This document shows positions 1 to 10,271 of a stretch of DNA of 64,000 bases, piece after piece (position 1 is the stretch's first letter; each line of letters begins with the position of its first letter). Origin of the DNA: Pyropia haitanensis (lineage: Eukaryota > Rhodophyta > Bangiophyceae > Bangiales > Bangiaceae); NCBI GenBank assembly GCA_008729055.1, contig SDUX01000008.1, positions 2,108,001 through 2,172,000 on the forward strand, written 5' to 3'. Made by a program: the position numbers and the translations under genes. Below the pieces are notes generated by a model. The model was not told the origin of the DNA, did no database searches, and was given only the letters and a program-made list of their open reading frames with translations.

Positions 1-105
1 GTGCAACGACAGGCGGTGATGGGGGGGCGTGCGTGGCGAGCCGGACTCGATGGGTCGCGGCCACGACGGGGCGCCGTTTTGGTGCAACGACAGACGGTGA
101 TGGGG
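1..105. repeat. direct repeat, spacing 81 bp
   Basis: A 24-base unit beginning GTGCAACGACAG occurs at 1-24 and again at 82-105 with one mismatch. The first copy touches the window edge, so the array may continue to the left. Confidence 0.7.
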
Positions 106-775
106 AGGCGGTGCTCCATTTTTTCGGTGGGTGCTGCACCCACGCGCTGCAAGGGTGCGGCTGGTAGTGAGGTGTAGGCTTTGACAGCTCCGCTCTATAT
201 TGACGTGGATGACTTTGGCTGCACCGATGTGCAAGCCCTGAGACGTGGGGTGATTTCGCACGAGCGCACCCCTGTTGCCGTCGGCGCCGAGGTTGGCGCA
301 GCTGAGCTCCGCGCACCCCTTGTGGGTGGCTGGGGAAAGAACCAGCCAAACGCTGTGGGTGTGCGGTGACAGTGGCTTGTCCTGGCACCTCAAGCCCGAG
401 CGAACACACGGAAGGGTATGCAGAGCAGCGCTCGCGCAGTCGGGCGCTCACAATGGCGCGGGCACTCACCCCACTGGCTATCCCTCCTAGTGGCGGACGT
501 GGCGCGAGTTTCTTCACCGCGCGCGAGACTTTGTTCGCCCGCGTGCCGGGGGCCATTGGCAGCGGCTGGGCGGCGTCGGCGACGGCTGTCAACCGAGCGA
601 CTACCGCCGGCAGCCGGCACCAGAGAACAATAGTGCAGGAAGGTACCGTTGCAAAAAATTCTCACAGCCACGCACGACGCTGCGCACGCTGGCGCACCAC
701 CCGCTTCTCGCAGGGCCTCCACCACTTTTTTCCCAGCGCGGCTGCCAGCGCCACCTCCCCCCCCCGCCGCCGCCC
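1..775. other. spacer downstream of DUF819 gene
   Basis: No supported gene. This is the 3' flank of the minus-strand gene that ends at 776. It opens with two near-identical copies of a short GC-rich unit. Open frames here are short or continue antisense to the neighbouring gene. Confidence 0.5.
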
Positions 776-2572
776 TCAGCGCCCCCACAGCTGCGCCGCC
801 GCCGGCAGCACGCCGCTGCGCAGCAGCCAGTGCCCCACGCCGAGCGCCCAAAACGTGCCCGTCGCGTACCCGAGCACCCCCACCAGCATGCACGGCACGA
901 CGAGGGGCGTCCAGCCGCGGCTGCCCGCCATCCCCGCGGCCGTCGTCGGCCCGCCAACGTTGGCATTGGACGCGAGCAGCAGCTCCGCGCGGCCCATCCG
1001 GAGGGCCCGCTCGCCAACGGCGAGCATCACCAGCAGGTGCACGCCCAGCTGGACGGCGGAAAAGGCCGCCCACGCGGGCGCCGACGCGACGACCGTCGCG
1101 ACGCGGCCGGTCGCGCCCGTCGCGGCAAAAAACACCTGCATCAGCGCCGCGCCCAGCACCCCCCCCGTTGCGCGGTAGGGCGCCAGCGCCGCCGGCACGG
1201 CGGTGGCGGCCGCCACCACCAACAACGTGACCGTTGGCACGACGCCGAGCGCGGCAGGCAGCAGGCCCGCGGCGAGTACGCCCCGGGCGGCGACGCAAAA
1301 GGTGGCCGACAGCGCCACGCAGGCGGCCATCTGCCGGGCGGACAGGTGCACAAAGGCGGGCGCCGTCTCCTCGCCGCCGAGGCTCGCCACCGCCGCCGCG
1401 CGCGCCGTCGCCGCCGCGGGGGGCGCGGGGGGGGGCGACTCCCGCGGGCGGTGGCCACGGGAGAGGGCAAATAGGGCGAGGAAGAAGGCGGCAACAACCA
1501 GGTTGTCGGCCGCGAGCGCGGCGGTGACGGCCGAGCCCGTCGCGCCCGTCGCGTCACAGACGGCGACAAAGTTGACGGCGCCGCCAATGTGGCGTGCCGT
1601 CAGCGCCGCCGCAATCTTCCACGCCTCCCCGCCGGCCGCGGCGGCCGCGGCGGCCGACGTGCCCGCCGCCGCCACGGCCGTGCCTGGCAGCGGCACGGCG
1701 ACCCACGCGGCGGCGGTGCCGACCAGCGTCGCCGCCGTGCCGAGCACAAACGCCGGCAGCAGCCGCCCCGTCGCGGCCGCGACGCGCCGGAGGTCCGCCG
1801 AGAAGAGCAGCAGCGGCACCGCCAGCGGCACGACGAGCGTGTGGACGAGCCGGTACGCGGGCGACGCGGCGGGGAGGATGCCGAGGTTGCACGCGGCGAG
1901 CGTGGCAAACATGCTGACCAGGGGGGCGGACACCGCCGCGCCCCAGCGGGTGCGGGACTCGGCGGCCAGGCCGCCCGCGGCGGCGGCGAGGAGGATGGCC
2001 CACGTGCACCACACCGACGACGCGATGGCCGCCGTGACGGCCGCCGCCGCGGCGGGCACAGCCGCGGCGGCGCCGGCCACGGCGGTCAGCAGAGGCGGCA
2101 CTGGCGCTGCGGACGCCATGCACAGGCGGGAGGAGCGGGCGGCCGCGGCCACGGCCGCCGCGCGCCGCCGCGGGGAGCCGCGCAGCCGGCCGTGCAGAGG
2201 CAACCGCGGCGTCCATGACGATGGCCGCAGGCCCGCCGCGGCAGGCCCGCCGCGGCAGCACGTCAGCGCCGGCCGCGTGCCGGGACACTGCCCGACAGTG
2301 CAGCGGCCACTCGGACGGGGAGGGACACCCGCAGCCGCCGCCGCGCCAGTGATAAAGGCGGCCAGCGGGCGCCGCCGCGGTGGCGGCGGTACCGCCGCAG
2401 CGTCGGCGTTGACTGGGGCGCCAACGGGCCCAGCGGGCAGGGACCACCGCGGCCGCCGGTCATGAGCGAGGAGCGGGCGCCTGGGCGGCGCGCCAGTGGC
2501 CAAACGAGGGCGCGCCATCCACGCGACAGCGCCCGCAACACCGTGGCGGCGCAGTCGGCGCACTCTGGGCAT
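776..2572 (-). CDS. DUF819 family multi-pass membrane protein, possibly plastid-targeted
   Basis: A 598-residue protein with about nine to ten hydrophobic segments in its last 430 residues. It resembles the DUF819 (YjcL-like) family, known in bacteria and plants and of unknown transport function. Supporting segments include an AAxTARHIGGAVNFVAV stretch and a late ASNANVGGPTTAAGMA stretch, both typical of the conserved glycine-rich core of that family. The first 150 residues are rich in Arg, Pro and Ala, lack acidic residues and read like an organelle transit peptide. In-frame ATGs lie at 2572 and 2518; 2572 gives the longest protein and either could be used. No intron is needed. Family assignment is fairly secure; plastid location is inference. 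Confidence 0.75.
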   Translation of the reverse strand: MPRVRRLRRHGVAGAVAWMARPRLATGAPPRRPLLAHDRRPRWSLPAGPVGAPVNADAAAVPPPPRRRPLAAFITGAAAAAGVPPRPSGRCTVGQCPGTRPALTCCRGGPAAAGLRPSSWTPRLPLHGRLRGSPRRRAAAVAAAARSSRLCMASAAPVPPLLTAVAGAAAAVPAAAAAVTAAIASSVWCTWAILLAAAAGGLAAESRTRWGAAVSAPLVSMFATLAACNLGILPAASPAYRLVHTLVVPLAVPLLLFSADLRRVAAATGRLLPAFVLGTAATLVGTAAAWVAVPLPGTAVAAAGTSAAAAAAAGGEAWKIAAALTARHIGGAVNFVAVCDATGATGSAVTAALAADNLVVAAFFLALFALSRGHRPRESPPPAPPAAATARAAAVASLGGEETAPAFVHLSARQMAACVALSATFCVAARGVLAAGLLPAALGVVPTVTLLVVAAATAVPAALAPYRATGGVLGAALMQVFFAATGATGRVATVVASAPAWAAFSAVQLGVHLLVMLAVGERALRMGRAELLLASNANVGGPTTAAGMAGSRGWTPLVVPCMLVGVLGYATGTFWALGVGHWLLRSGVLPAAAQLWGR

Positions 2573-4071
2573 CGATGGTGAGCCCGGCGCGACCGACCAA
2601 AGGGTGAACAGAGGTCAAGGGCCCCCAAAAGCGCCGTCTCTTTTTGGATCAACGCAAGAAATTGGCGGGAGCCTCTCGCTGAACGATCTGTTCTCGTAGC
2701 GGTCGGCGCTCTGTCTCTGTAGCAATGGCGACGGCAACGGCCGCGGCGGCGGCGGCGGTGACGCCGGCGGTGGCGCCGGCCATGGCAAGGACAAGGACCA
2801 AGAGGACGGTGACAATGGCGGTGGCAGCGGCTGGCAGCCGTCACCGCGTCGCCCACACGGCGGCCACGGCGGCGGCGGCGGCGGCGGCGCGAGCGGCGCG
2901 CCGCACGGGACGGGGCCGCGCGAGCGTGGCAGCGACGGCGCTGAGCAGGGGTGGACAGAGGGAGGGAGCGGGGAAACGGCCGCGACGCAGCCTCTGGGGA
3001 CACGAGCAGGGGGGCCACCGCGTGGATCGCCGCGCGGCCAGAGACCCGCCGCGACGGGTCGGCGGATGGCTTCCGCCGCGGGGCTCCTCTCGGCACGGGT
3101 GGCGACGCGGCGGGCACGACCGCGGGGTGGAAGCAGAGGAAGGGGGGGAGAGGAGGGGGGGGTGGGATGAAGCGCAGCGCCCAGCCGCCCGCGTGGCCAC
3201 ACACCGCCCGCGGGGGGTGACCACCTGCATCGGGTGGGAGGGGGCAAGCGGGAGGGGGTGGTGGGGACGGGGCGAACACAAAAGGCGAGAAAAAAAAAAA
3301 ATGCAAGCCCAGCGCGCTCGCGCCGCATGGCCGCGACGGGGGTGGGTGCCGACCACCGCGCCGGCGGGGGAGCGCCCACCGCGACCCCCACCGCCCGCGC
3401 CCGAGTCGATCGCGGTGGGCGGACGGCCGATCGCGGCGGTGGGGCGGGCGGCGACGGCGGGTGTCCACCACCACCCCACCGGCAACTACGGGTGTCGCTT
3501 CTAGGGGGCACCGTCGGGGGCGGGACGGTCCGACCTTTCCACGGTAGAGCCGCCGGGAGGGGAGCAAGTATCTGACGGCGTCCCCCGCGCCGCTGTGTGT
3601 GTCGCCACCCTCGCCGACGCGCCGTCGGCGGTCTGCGTGGGCGGGCGTCGCGTTGCACGTGTGGGACCGATAGCGGGTGCGGGTGCCGCCACCGACGACG
3701 GGGTGGGCGAGCTGCCCGCTTGGACTTTTTCCCCTGCAGGCCGCGGCGCTGCCACAGCGCCGTCCCTGAGAAGCGCCCCGCTCGTGTGCGCCAGCGGCAG
3801 CGAGCGGCAATACCACCAAGGGGCGGGGGGGAGGCGCGTAGGACGGGGCCTTGCCACAGAGGCCAAGCGGTGCCGGCTGGGATAGCACAGGGGGGTGCTG
3901 CTTGCGGGGCTTTCACGACGCCAACAGGAGGGGCACCCGCGCCGCCCCGCACAAGCGGGGTACACACAGCGTTGATGACATGGACATTTCACGGGCAGCC
4001 GGCCCCCCGTTTGTGGGCGGTCCCCGCCGCCCCCCCTCCCGCGGCGCCCCCCCCCCCCCACTTCCAGCCCC
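2573..4071. other. intergenic, 1.5 kb
   Basis: Lies upstream of the DUF819 gene and downstream of the GT2-like gene, both on the minus strand, so it should hold the promoter of the former and the 3' end of the latter. Very GC-rich with purine-rich strings and a short A run near 3288. No protein or RNA gene is convincing. Confidence 0.5.
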
Positions 4072-5637
4072 CTACCCTCTGCCCCACACCCGCCCCGCCC
4101 TCCCGGTGTGCCCCTCCTCCCCCGCGTACCGCCGCCGCAGCAGCCGGCGGTTGAGGTCCACCGCCAGCTCCCGCACGTGCGACCGGTCGTAGCGCGCGTC
4201 GACCGCGGTGCGGGCCTTGGTCCACGCCGCCGCGCGGCGCTCCGCCCCCCCCGACCCACGGGTGGTGCCGTGGCCGCCCACCCCCCGCCGGAAGCCCGCG
4301 TCGTACACGCCCACCCGGCCGCCCGCCGCCCACGCCGCGTAGCTAAACACGCAGTCCTGCCAGACGCCGGGCTGGCCAGGCGCAAACAGGTCCACGTCCA
4401 GGCCGCCGGTGCGGCGGACCGCCGACGAGCGGATCCACAGCGGCGCCGCCCAGCCACACTCGGCGTACATAAAAGGCGCGCCGGTGACAGGCGAGACGGT
4501 GGGGATGCGCTGCGTGGCGCCCCGCCGGAGGCCCCCGTGGTCCGACTGGGACTCCCCATACTCGGCGCCCCCGCCCGACGGCTCCCACAGCTGCCCGATA
4601 AACCCAGACAGCACGTCCAGGTCGGGGTCGGCGTCAAAGAGGGCGGCTCCCGCGGTCACCCAGTTGCTCGACGCGGGCGGCAGGTCATCGTCCTGGAGGA
4701 GCACCACAAAGTCCGCGCTCGTCATCCGCAGCGCCCGATTGTAGCAGCGCACCTCGTGGAGGTCGTTGCTCGTCACCACAAAGTGGGTCACCCCCTGCAG
4801 CGCCCGCGTCCACGCCTCGAGCGACCCGTCCGTCGAGCCGTCCTCGCACACAATCACCTCGTCAATCGCCGTCGCGGCGCGGAGGGCGCCCGCCAGCGCG
4901 CCAATATTCCGCACGTGGTTGAACGATTGCACCACCACCGCCACCCGTGGGTTCTCCTCGGCCTCATACACGTCGGGCTGGCGGCAGCCACACTCGTACT
5001 GGGCCTTGATGGACGCGGCGGTGGGGGAGAGGCGGCCGCCACCCAGCGGCGGCTGCAGCGCGCGCGTCGAGCAAAACCGCCGCGTCTCCGCGTCAATGGC
5101 CGGCAGCAGCGGCAGCGCCCCCGCGGCGCCGACGTCGGCCGCGCCGCCGCCGGTCAGCGAGCGGTAGGTGGCCATCAGCAGGAGCGATGCGTAGAGGGTG
5201 ACGCCCACCGTCAACGACAAGCGGGCGGGGCGGGAGAGGGGCGCCAACGGGAGGCCACGGATGCCGGGGGGGGGGCGCAACGACCTGACCGCGCGGCCGA
5301 GGCGGGCGGCCAGGCTGGCCAGGACGGCGAGCATATCCGCCAGGCCAGCGGAGAAGCCACCACCGCCGCCGCCACCTGGGAGCGGGGGGCGCTCCCCGCA
5401 GCCGCCCCCGCCGCCCCCACCGGGCCGGTGTTTGGAGACGGGGAAGCCCCCGCCGACGCGAGCGTCAAGCAGGGGGGGCGCGGCCTGCGCTTCGATGCCC
5501 CCCATGGCCGCACCGCCGCCGCCGCCGCTGCCGCTGCTGCCTCCGTCTGCGGCAACCACCGCTCGTGCTCCTCCGCCGCCAGTCACAGCTGCAGCGCCCG
5601 GCCCAGCCGCAGCACCCCTCCTCTCGCCAGCGTCCAT
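4072..5637 (-). CDS. GT2-like glycosyltransferase, type II membrane protein
   Basis: A 521-residue protein. A Gly/Ala/Pro-rich N-terminal tail is followed by one hydrophobic segment at about residues 140-160 (core LTVGVTLYASLLLM), then a stem and a GT-A type domain from about residue 228. The domain opens with PRVAVVVQSFNHVRNIGAL, has VIVCEDGSTDGS, and a nucleotide-sugar/metal motif LLQDDDLPP near residue 312. These are GT2 hallmarks. Topology suggests a Golgi enzyme with a lumenal catalytic domain; donor and acceptor cannot be read from sequence. The ATG at 5637 was chosen because the open frame further upstream starts only at TTG. Ends with TAG at 4072-4074. Confidence 0.75.
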   Translation of the reverse strand: MDAGERRGAAAGPGAAAVTGGGGARAVVAADGGSSGSGGGGGAAMGGIEAQAAPPLLDARVGGGFPVSKHRPGGGGGGGCGERPPLPGGGGGGGFSAGLADMLAVLASLAARLGRAVRSLRPPPGIRGLPLAPLSRPARLSLTVGVTLYASLLLMATYRSLTGGGAADVGAAGALPLLPAIDAETRRFCSTRALQPPLGGGRLSPTAASIKAQYECGCRQPDVYEAEENPRVAVVVQSFNHVRNIGALAGALRAATAIDEVIVCEDGSTDGSLEAWTRALQGVTHFVVTSNDLHEVRCYNRALRMTSADFVVLLQDDDLPPASSNWVTAGAALFDADPDLDVLSGFIGQLWEPSGGGAEYGESQSDHGGLRRGATQRIPTVSPVTGAPFMYAECGWAAPLWIRSSAVRRTGGLDVDLFAPGQPGVWQDCVFSYAAWAAGGRVGVYDAGFRRGVGGHGTTRGSGGAERRAAAWTKARTAVDARYDRSHVRELAVDLNRRLLRRRYAGEEGHTGRAGRVWGRG

Positions 5638-7329
5638 GATCGAGCGCCCACTCGACCGGCCGTGCACCCGCCACACCGCAGCTACAGTAGTCGCGTCAGC
5701 ACACACCAATGGCGACAGCGCGGTCGACAAAGGAAAATGGACGGGGGCAGGGCGGGGGGAGGGGAAAGCGACGCCAGAAGGCGGCAGCCAGCACGACCAA
5801 AATAGGGCTCTCCAAAGATGTACAAAAAGTGGGGCAGCGCCAGAGGGGGGTGGAAGGGAAGGGCGTCACGGGCGGCCCGTACTCGCTGACGGTGGCCACG
5901 GTGGCCAACAGCGGCGGCAAAAAGGACGGCTGAAAGCCGCCTCCACCCCTCCTAACCCCCGCGGCCGGTGTCTGTAGCAGCTACCGCCAACGGGACGGGG
6001 CGACCAAGCGGGACACCAGCAGATTGGGCGAGGGGCGGGCACAAAGGGCGATGGCGGTCCCCGCCGGCCAGGCTGATACTTGCGTCCGGGCGGCCTGGGC
6101 CGGTCGAGGCCTTTGTGGCGTGACCGAGGGGACCTCGAGAGGTGGCCGAGGCCGGCGTGCCCGAGGATCACGAGAGGATGGCAGCGAACTTGCAGTACTT
6201 TCCATCGCACGGCTCTGCGACTTGGCTGGATCAATGACTATCCTCACATGAACTTAACAGATGTGAACGCGCTGATTCGATGTGTTTGTGATAAAACATA
6301 CATTTGTGATGATTCCGATGCGAAACTCGGAATTTCTCGGTGCGGAATTGCCGCAGGGTCACTTGCACTCGACTGCGCGCCGCTGCCGAGGTTGTCGGTT
6401 GCCATGGCCGCCCTCCGCCCGAGGCAGACCATCCCCCCCTCTCCTGCCCCACTCCCGCAGCGAATGCGCCACCTCTCCCCCTCCCCCGCCCCCCACATAG
6501 ACCACCCTGCCGACCACCGCACTATGCCGAGCCAGACCCCTCTCCCGCTGTGGGCGGGGGGATGCGGGCGGCGACGGGCGGACGGGCCGGCGTGTGGGTG
6601 ACCTGCGCTCCCACCGCGGCTCCCCGCGCGTCCCCCCTTCCCCCCCATGGCTTTTGCCCCGTGGCGCTGTTGCTGCCCGCTGCCCCACTCAGACCGCCCA
6701 GTCGTCCCGGCCAGAGGTATTGACGTGTGGTTGGGCTCGCTGCCGTCTGGGCGGGGCCCCCCTCCTTGATGACCGCCGACGCGGTCGTCCGCTCCCGCGC
6801 CCCCCCGCTGGCCGAGGCGGGGGTGGTGTCACTCGCCGCCGCACCGGCAGCGCTGCACGTGTACGCCGCGGCCGCGCGGGTGCATCGTCTGGCGTGCAGG
6901 GGGGTGGCGGGCGACCGGCCGGAGTTTCCCCCCGCTTGCCCGGCGGTGTCGGCCGTCGCCCGCCGTGCGGGGTCTGGGCGGCACCGTGCCCCGCCGCCGC
7001 CGTCGCCCGTCCCCGTTACCCCCCGTAGCGGTACCAGTGCAGGTGGCGGTGGCGCGGCGCCCGCGGTGCGCGGCCGACCCGGCGGCGGCGGCCGCCGTCT
7101 GTGGTGCCCCGTGGCGTGCCTTGCTCCGCCGGCCACAGGTGCTCACGGCGGGCCGGGGACCACCAATACGCACCCCCCTGGCCGGTACCCGGCTCTGTGA
7201 GGGAGGCGCCCGCTTTGGCGCCTGCCCTTTTGTCGGCCTGTGAGGGGACACCCACCGACCCTCCCTTCCTGGTCCTCTGGCCCTGCCCCCCTCCCCCCCT
7301 CCCCACTCCCTCCCCTGGCCCTCTGCACC
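5638..7329. other. intergenic, 1.7 kb, divergent promoters
   Basis: Lies between the divergently transcribed GT2-like gene (-) and GT61-like gene (+), so both promoters should be here. The stretch at about 6230-6350 is clearly more AT-rich than its surroundings and is the best place to look for a core promoter. No gene seen. Confidence 0.45.
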
Positions 7330-7820
7330 ATGGGCCTCACCTCGTGGCTGGTCGCCGCGGCGTCGCCGCCCGCGCACCCCTCTCGGCGGGAGCGCACGCG
7401 GCGGGGCGGCGACCGGGACCGCCCCGCCGGGCGGCGACCAGACGACCGCTCCCCCGACGCTAGCGGCGCCGCCGAGGAGCGGTGGGCGTCGGCAGAGCGG
7501 CGGCACCGGCGGCGGCACACGTCGGGCGGCGGCGGAGACGGCGGCCGCGCCGACGATGCGGGCGGCAGTGGCGATGGCGGCGGCGGCGGCGGCGGCGGTG
7601 GCGGTGGCGGGGTGACCGGCAGGGGCGGCAGTGGCGGCGGTGGGGGCGGTGGGGGGGGGACAGGTGGGGAGGCGGCGGCGGCGGCGGCGGCAGCGGCCGC
7701 CGCGCCCCCCTTGACGGCCGCCGCCACCGGCACGGTAGCGGCCGCGGGGCGGACGAAGCGGACTGGGCGTATGACGGGGGCGAGTCGGGCCACGGGAGGC
7801 GAGGGCGGGGTGGCGGCGGC

Positions 7821-7894
<74 letters not shown>

Positions 7895-9911
7895 GTCGCG
7901 CCGCCTGTCAGCCGGCGGAGCGGGCGGGGAGCGGGGCAAGCCCCGCCCGCGGTGGGCGACGGCGAGCGCGCTTGGCGCGCGCGCGCTGCTGCTGCTGGGC
8001 TACCTCGGCGTCGCGCTATTTGTGGTGCGCACGGGGCGGCGGCTGGGGGTACCCTTCCTGGGGGGCGGAGGGGACGACGCGGTCGCCCCTGACGGCGCGC
8101 TTGCCCGCGTGGGCGTGGCGGAGGGTGGGGCGCCGCCGGCCGCCGCGGCAGCGACGGCGGCGGCGGCAGCAGCTGCGACGGCGGCGGTGGCGCCTCCCGC
8201 ACGGGGTTTGAGTGGGGGAGGGGGGTTGGAGGGGGAGGACCCCGAGCCGGATGCCCCAGTGGCAGGGAGGGAGGCAGAGGCGGGGCGGACTGGGGGGGAG
8301 GCCGCGCCAGAGGCCGCCGTGCCGGCCGCTGAGGCGGCGGCGGCGGCGGCGACGAACGGTGTGCCCGTCGGGGCGCTCCCCCCTCCCGCCCCGCCGCCCG
8401 CGCCCGTGGCGGCGGCGTCCGCCTCGGCGGTCGTTGCAGCCGACGCCGCCCCCCCCCCCCCCCCCCCGACCGAGGCGGCCGCATCGCTGGCGGCGATCGT
8501 GCCGACGGCGTCGGTGCCGTACAGCGGCGGTCGCCGCGGCGACGGCACCGAGCGCCACTGCGTGGCGTCCCCCCTCAAGGAAAAGGTGTGCGTGCACGCG
8601 CCGTTTTGTGTGCGCTCCGCGGGGCTCGTCTTCCTCGCGACGGGCACCACGTGCGGGGCGTACGTGTCGCGGGCGTCGGGGCGGGTGCTCGCGCCGCTGG
8701 GCGCCACGTGTGCCTCGTCGATTGAGGCGTGGTGGCAGCGCGAGGCGGAGCTGCCCGAGCCGGAGCAAAAGCCCGCGTCCTGGCTGGCGGCCCTCGCCGA
8801 CGGCGACAAGGTGCACTGGTGGGAGGGGGAGACGGTCTTCCTGCGCCTCGGCCCCGCGTCGCGGTCCGTCGCGCACTACGCCACCCGCATCCTCTTCCTG
8901 CACCACGTGCTTTCCAACCCGGCGGCGTACGGCGCGCCGGCGGGGGGCTTCTCCAACGTGGTCATTGTCGCGCTGCCCGAGCTGGCACGCAAGCTCCGCT
9001 ACCGCCGCTCATGGCACCACGGCCTCCTCGCGGCCGTTGTCTACCCGGCGGTGCCGTCGTTCCGCCTCCGCGACGTGGCCGCGGCGGTCGGCGTGGCCGC
9101 GGCGGGCCGCCCAGCCATGCGCGTGTACGTTTCGTCGGGGGTGGAGGGCCTCGCGCGGGGGCGGCGGGTGCCCTGCTTCCGCCGCGCCGTCCTGCCGGGG
9201 CAGCTCGATGCGCGCTTCTTTGTGCCCGACGGCGACGGGCCGGGGGTGGCGGACCCGGCGGCGGCGGCAGAGCCCGCACCCCCCACGGCGGTGGACGCCC
9301 CGCCGTGGGCGGACGTGGCGCGCTTCCGGCTCCAGCTGGCGGGCAGCGTCGGCGCACCGGCGCCGCCGCCGCTCCGCCGCAAGCTCCTTTACGTCACCCG
9401 CTCGGGGCAGCAGCGCACTTTTGACGCGCCGTCAGAGGCGGCCGTCGGCGCGGCGCTCGCCGACGCGGCCGCGTCGGTGGGGTGGGCGTACGAGCGGGTG
9501 GCGATGGCGGCGGCGACGTTCCGGGAGCAGGTGGAGGTGGCGGCCGGCGCGGGCGTCATGGTCGGCGTCCACGGCGCGCAGCTGGCGGCGAGCATCTTCC
9601 TGCCGCCGGGCGGGGTGCTAGTCGAAATATTCCCCCACCACTTCTCGCACCGGCTTTACCGGGGCGGCTGCGGGTCGGGCCTCAAGTACGTGTCGATGGC
9701 GCTCGAGGCGGGCGAAGAGTGGGCGGGGCTGGGCCGCTACGGGGGGGACGCGGCGGCGTGCGTCGCGCGCGACGCGGCATGCCGCGACCACTACCGCTCT
9801 GATGAGCGGCCGCTGGTGTGGGGGGCGGCCGACGCGGCGGTGCTGCGTGAGCGCCTAGCGCTGGCGTTTGGGCACGTCGTCGCGCGGACGGGGTCGGGGG
9901 CAGTGGGGTGA
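7330..9911 (+). CDS. GT61-like (DUF563) glycosyltransferase, with apparent frameshift
   Basis: The ATG at 7330 sits in a good context (CACCATGG) and begins MGLTSWLVAAASPP. That frame becomes Gly/Ala-rich, and the conserved protein continues in another frame that has no ATG before about 9116. Joining them needs one extra base somewhere in 7640-7870; the nine-G run at 7651-7659 is the obvious candidate. The product would be about 860 residues: an Arg/Gly-rich tail, a hydrophobic anchor near 7981-8030 (LLLLGYLGVALFVV), a low-complexity stem, and a GT61/DUF563 domain at about 8560-9870. The domain ends with the family signature MVGVHGAQLAASIFLPPG then VLVEIFPHHF. The family transfers xylose, arabinose or GlcNAc in the secretory pathway; the substrate is not predictable. 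A spliced intron is the alternative to a frameshift. Confidence 0.7.
7812..7893 (+). repeat. (GGC)n trinucleotide tract
   Basis: Nearly uninterrupted GGC/GGT triplets coding for a run of more than 25 glycines in the GT61-like frame. Length is likely to be unstable or miscounted. Confidence 0.9.
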
Positions 9912-10271
9912 GGCCACGTCTTGGCGGCCGAACACGGGGGTGTCTCGGACATGAAGCACGGGCAGAGAGGTCTGCGTTTGGTCGAAGCACGGCACGTGGT
10001 TCACTCTTTTCCGGCAGCCGTCAAGATGCAGCCGTTCTCCAAAAATCTGTGCACAATTGTTTGGAGAACGGCAATACTGTACATACGGCCTGAGATGAGC
10101 GTCCTTCTGTCCGGCAGACGAAAAGACGAGGCGTCGTTCCTGTGATTACTGCGGTGAAACCGGAGAGCACTGGGTTGGAGCAGTGCATTGGAAAGGCAAG
10201 AAAAGTCCTGCATCGTCACAAGTCGTGATCGTGACAACACCCCGGAACGTCGTCGGACGTGGGCCAATCAG
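9912..10271. other. intergenic, 360 bp
   Basis: The 3' flank of the GT61-like gene. Less GC-rich than its neighbours. Contains the hairpin listed separately, a second small inverted repeat (GCACTG...CAGTGC) at about 10166-10186, and a CCAAT motif at about 10265. No gene seen. Confidence 0.5.
10031..10072. other. perfect 13-bp inverted repeat (hairpin)
   Basis: Arms GCCGTTCTCCAAA at 10031-10043 and its exact reverse complement at 10060-10072 are separated by 16 bases. It lies about 120 bp past the GT61-like stop. It could be a 3'-end RNA hairpin or part of a small palindromic mobile element. Confidence 0.75.
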
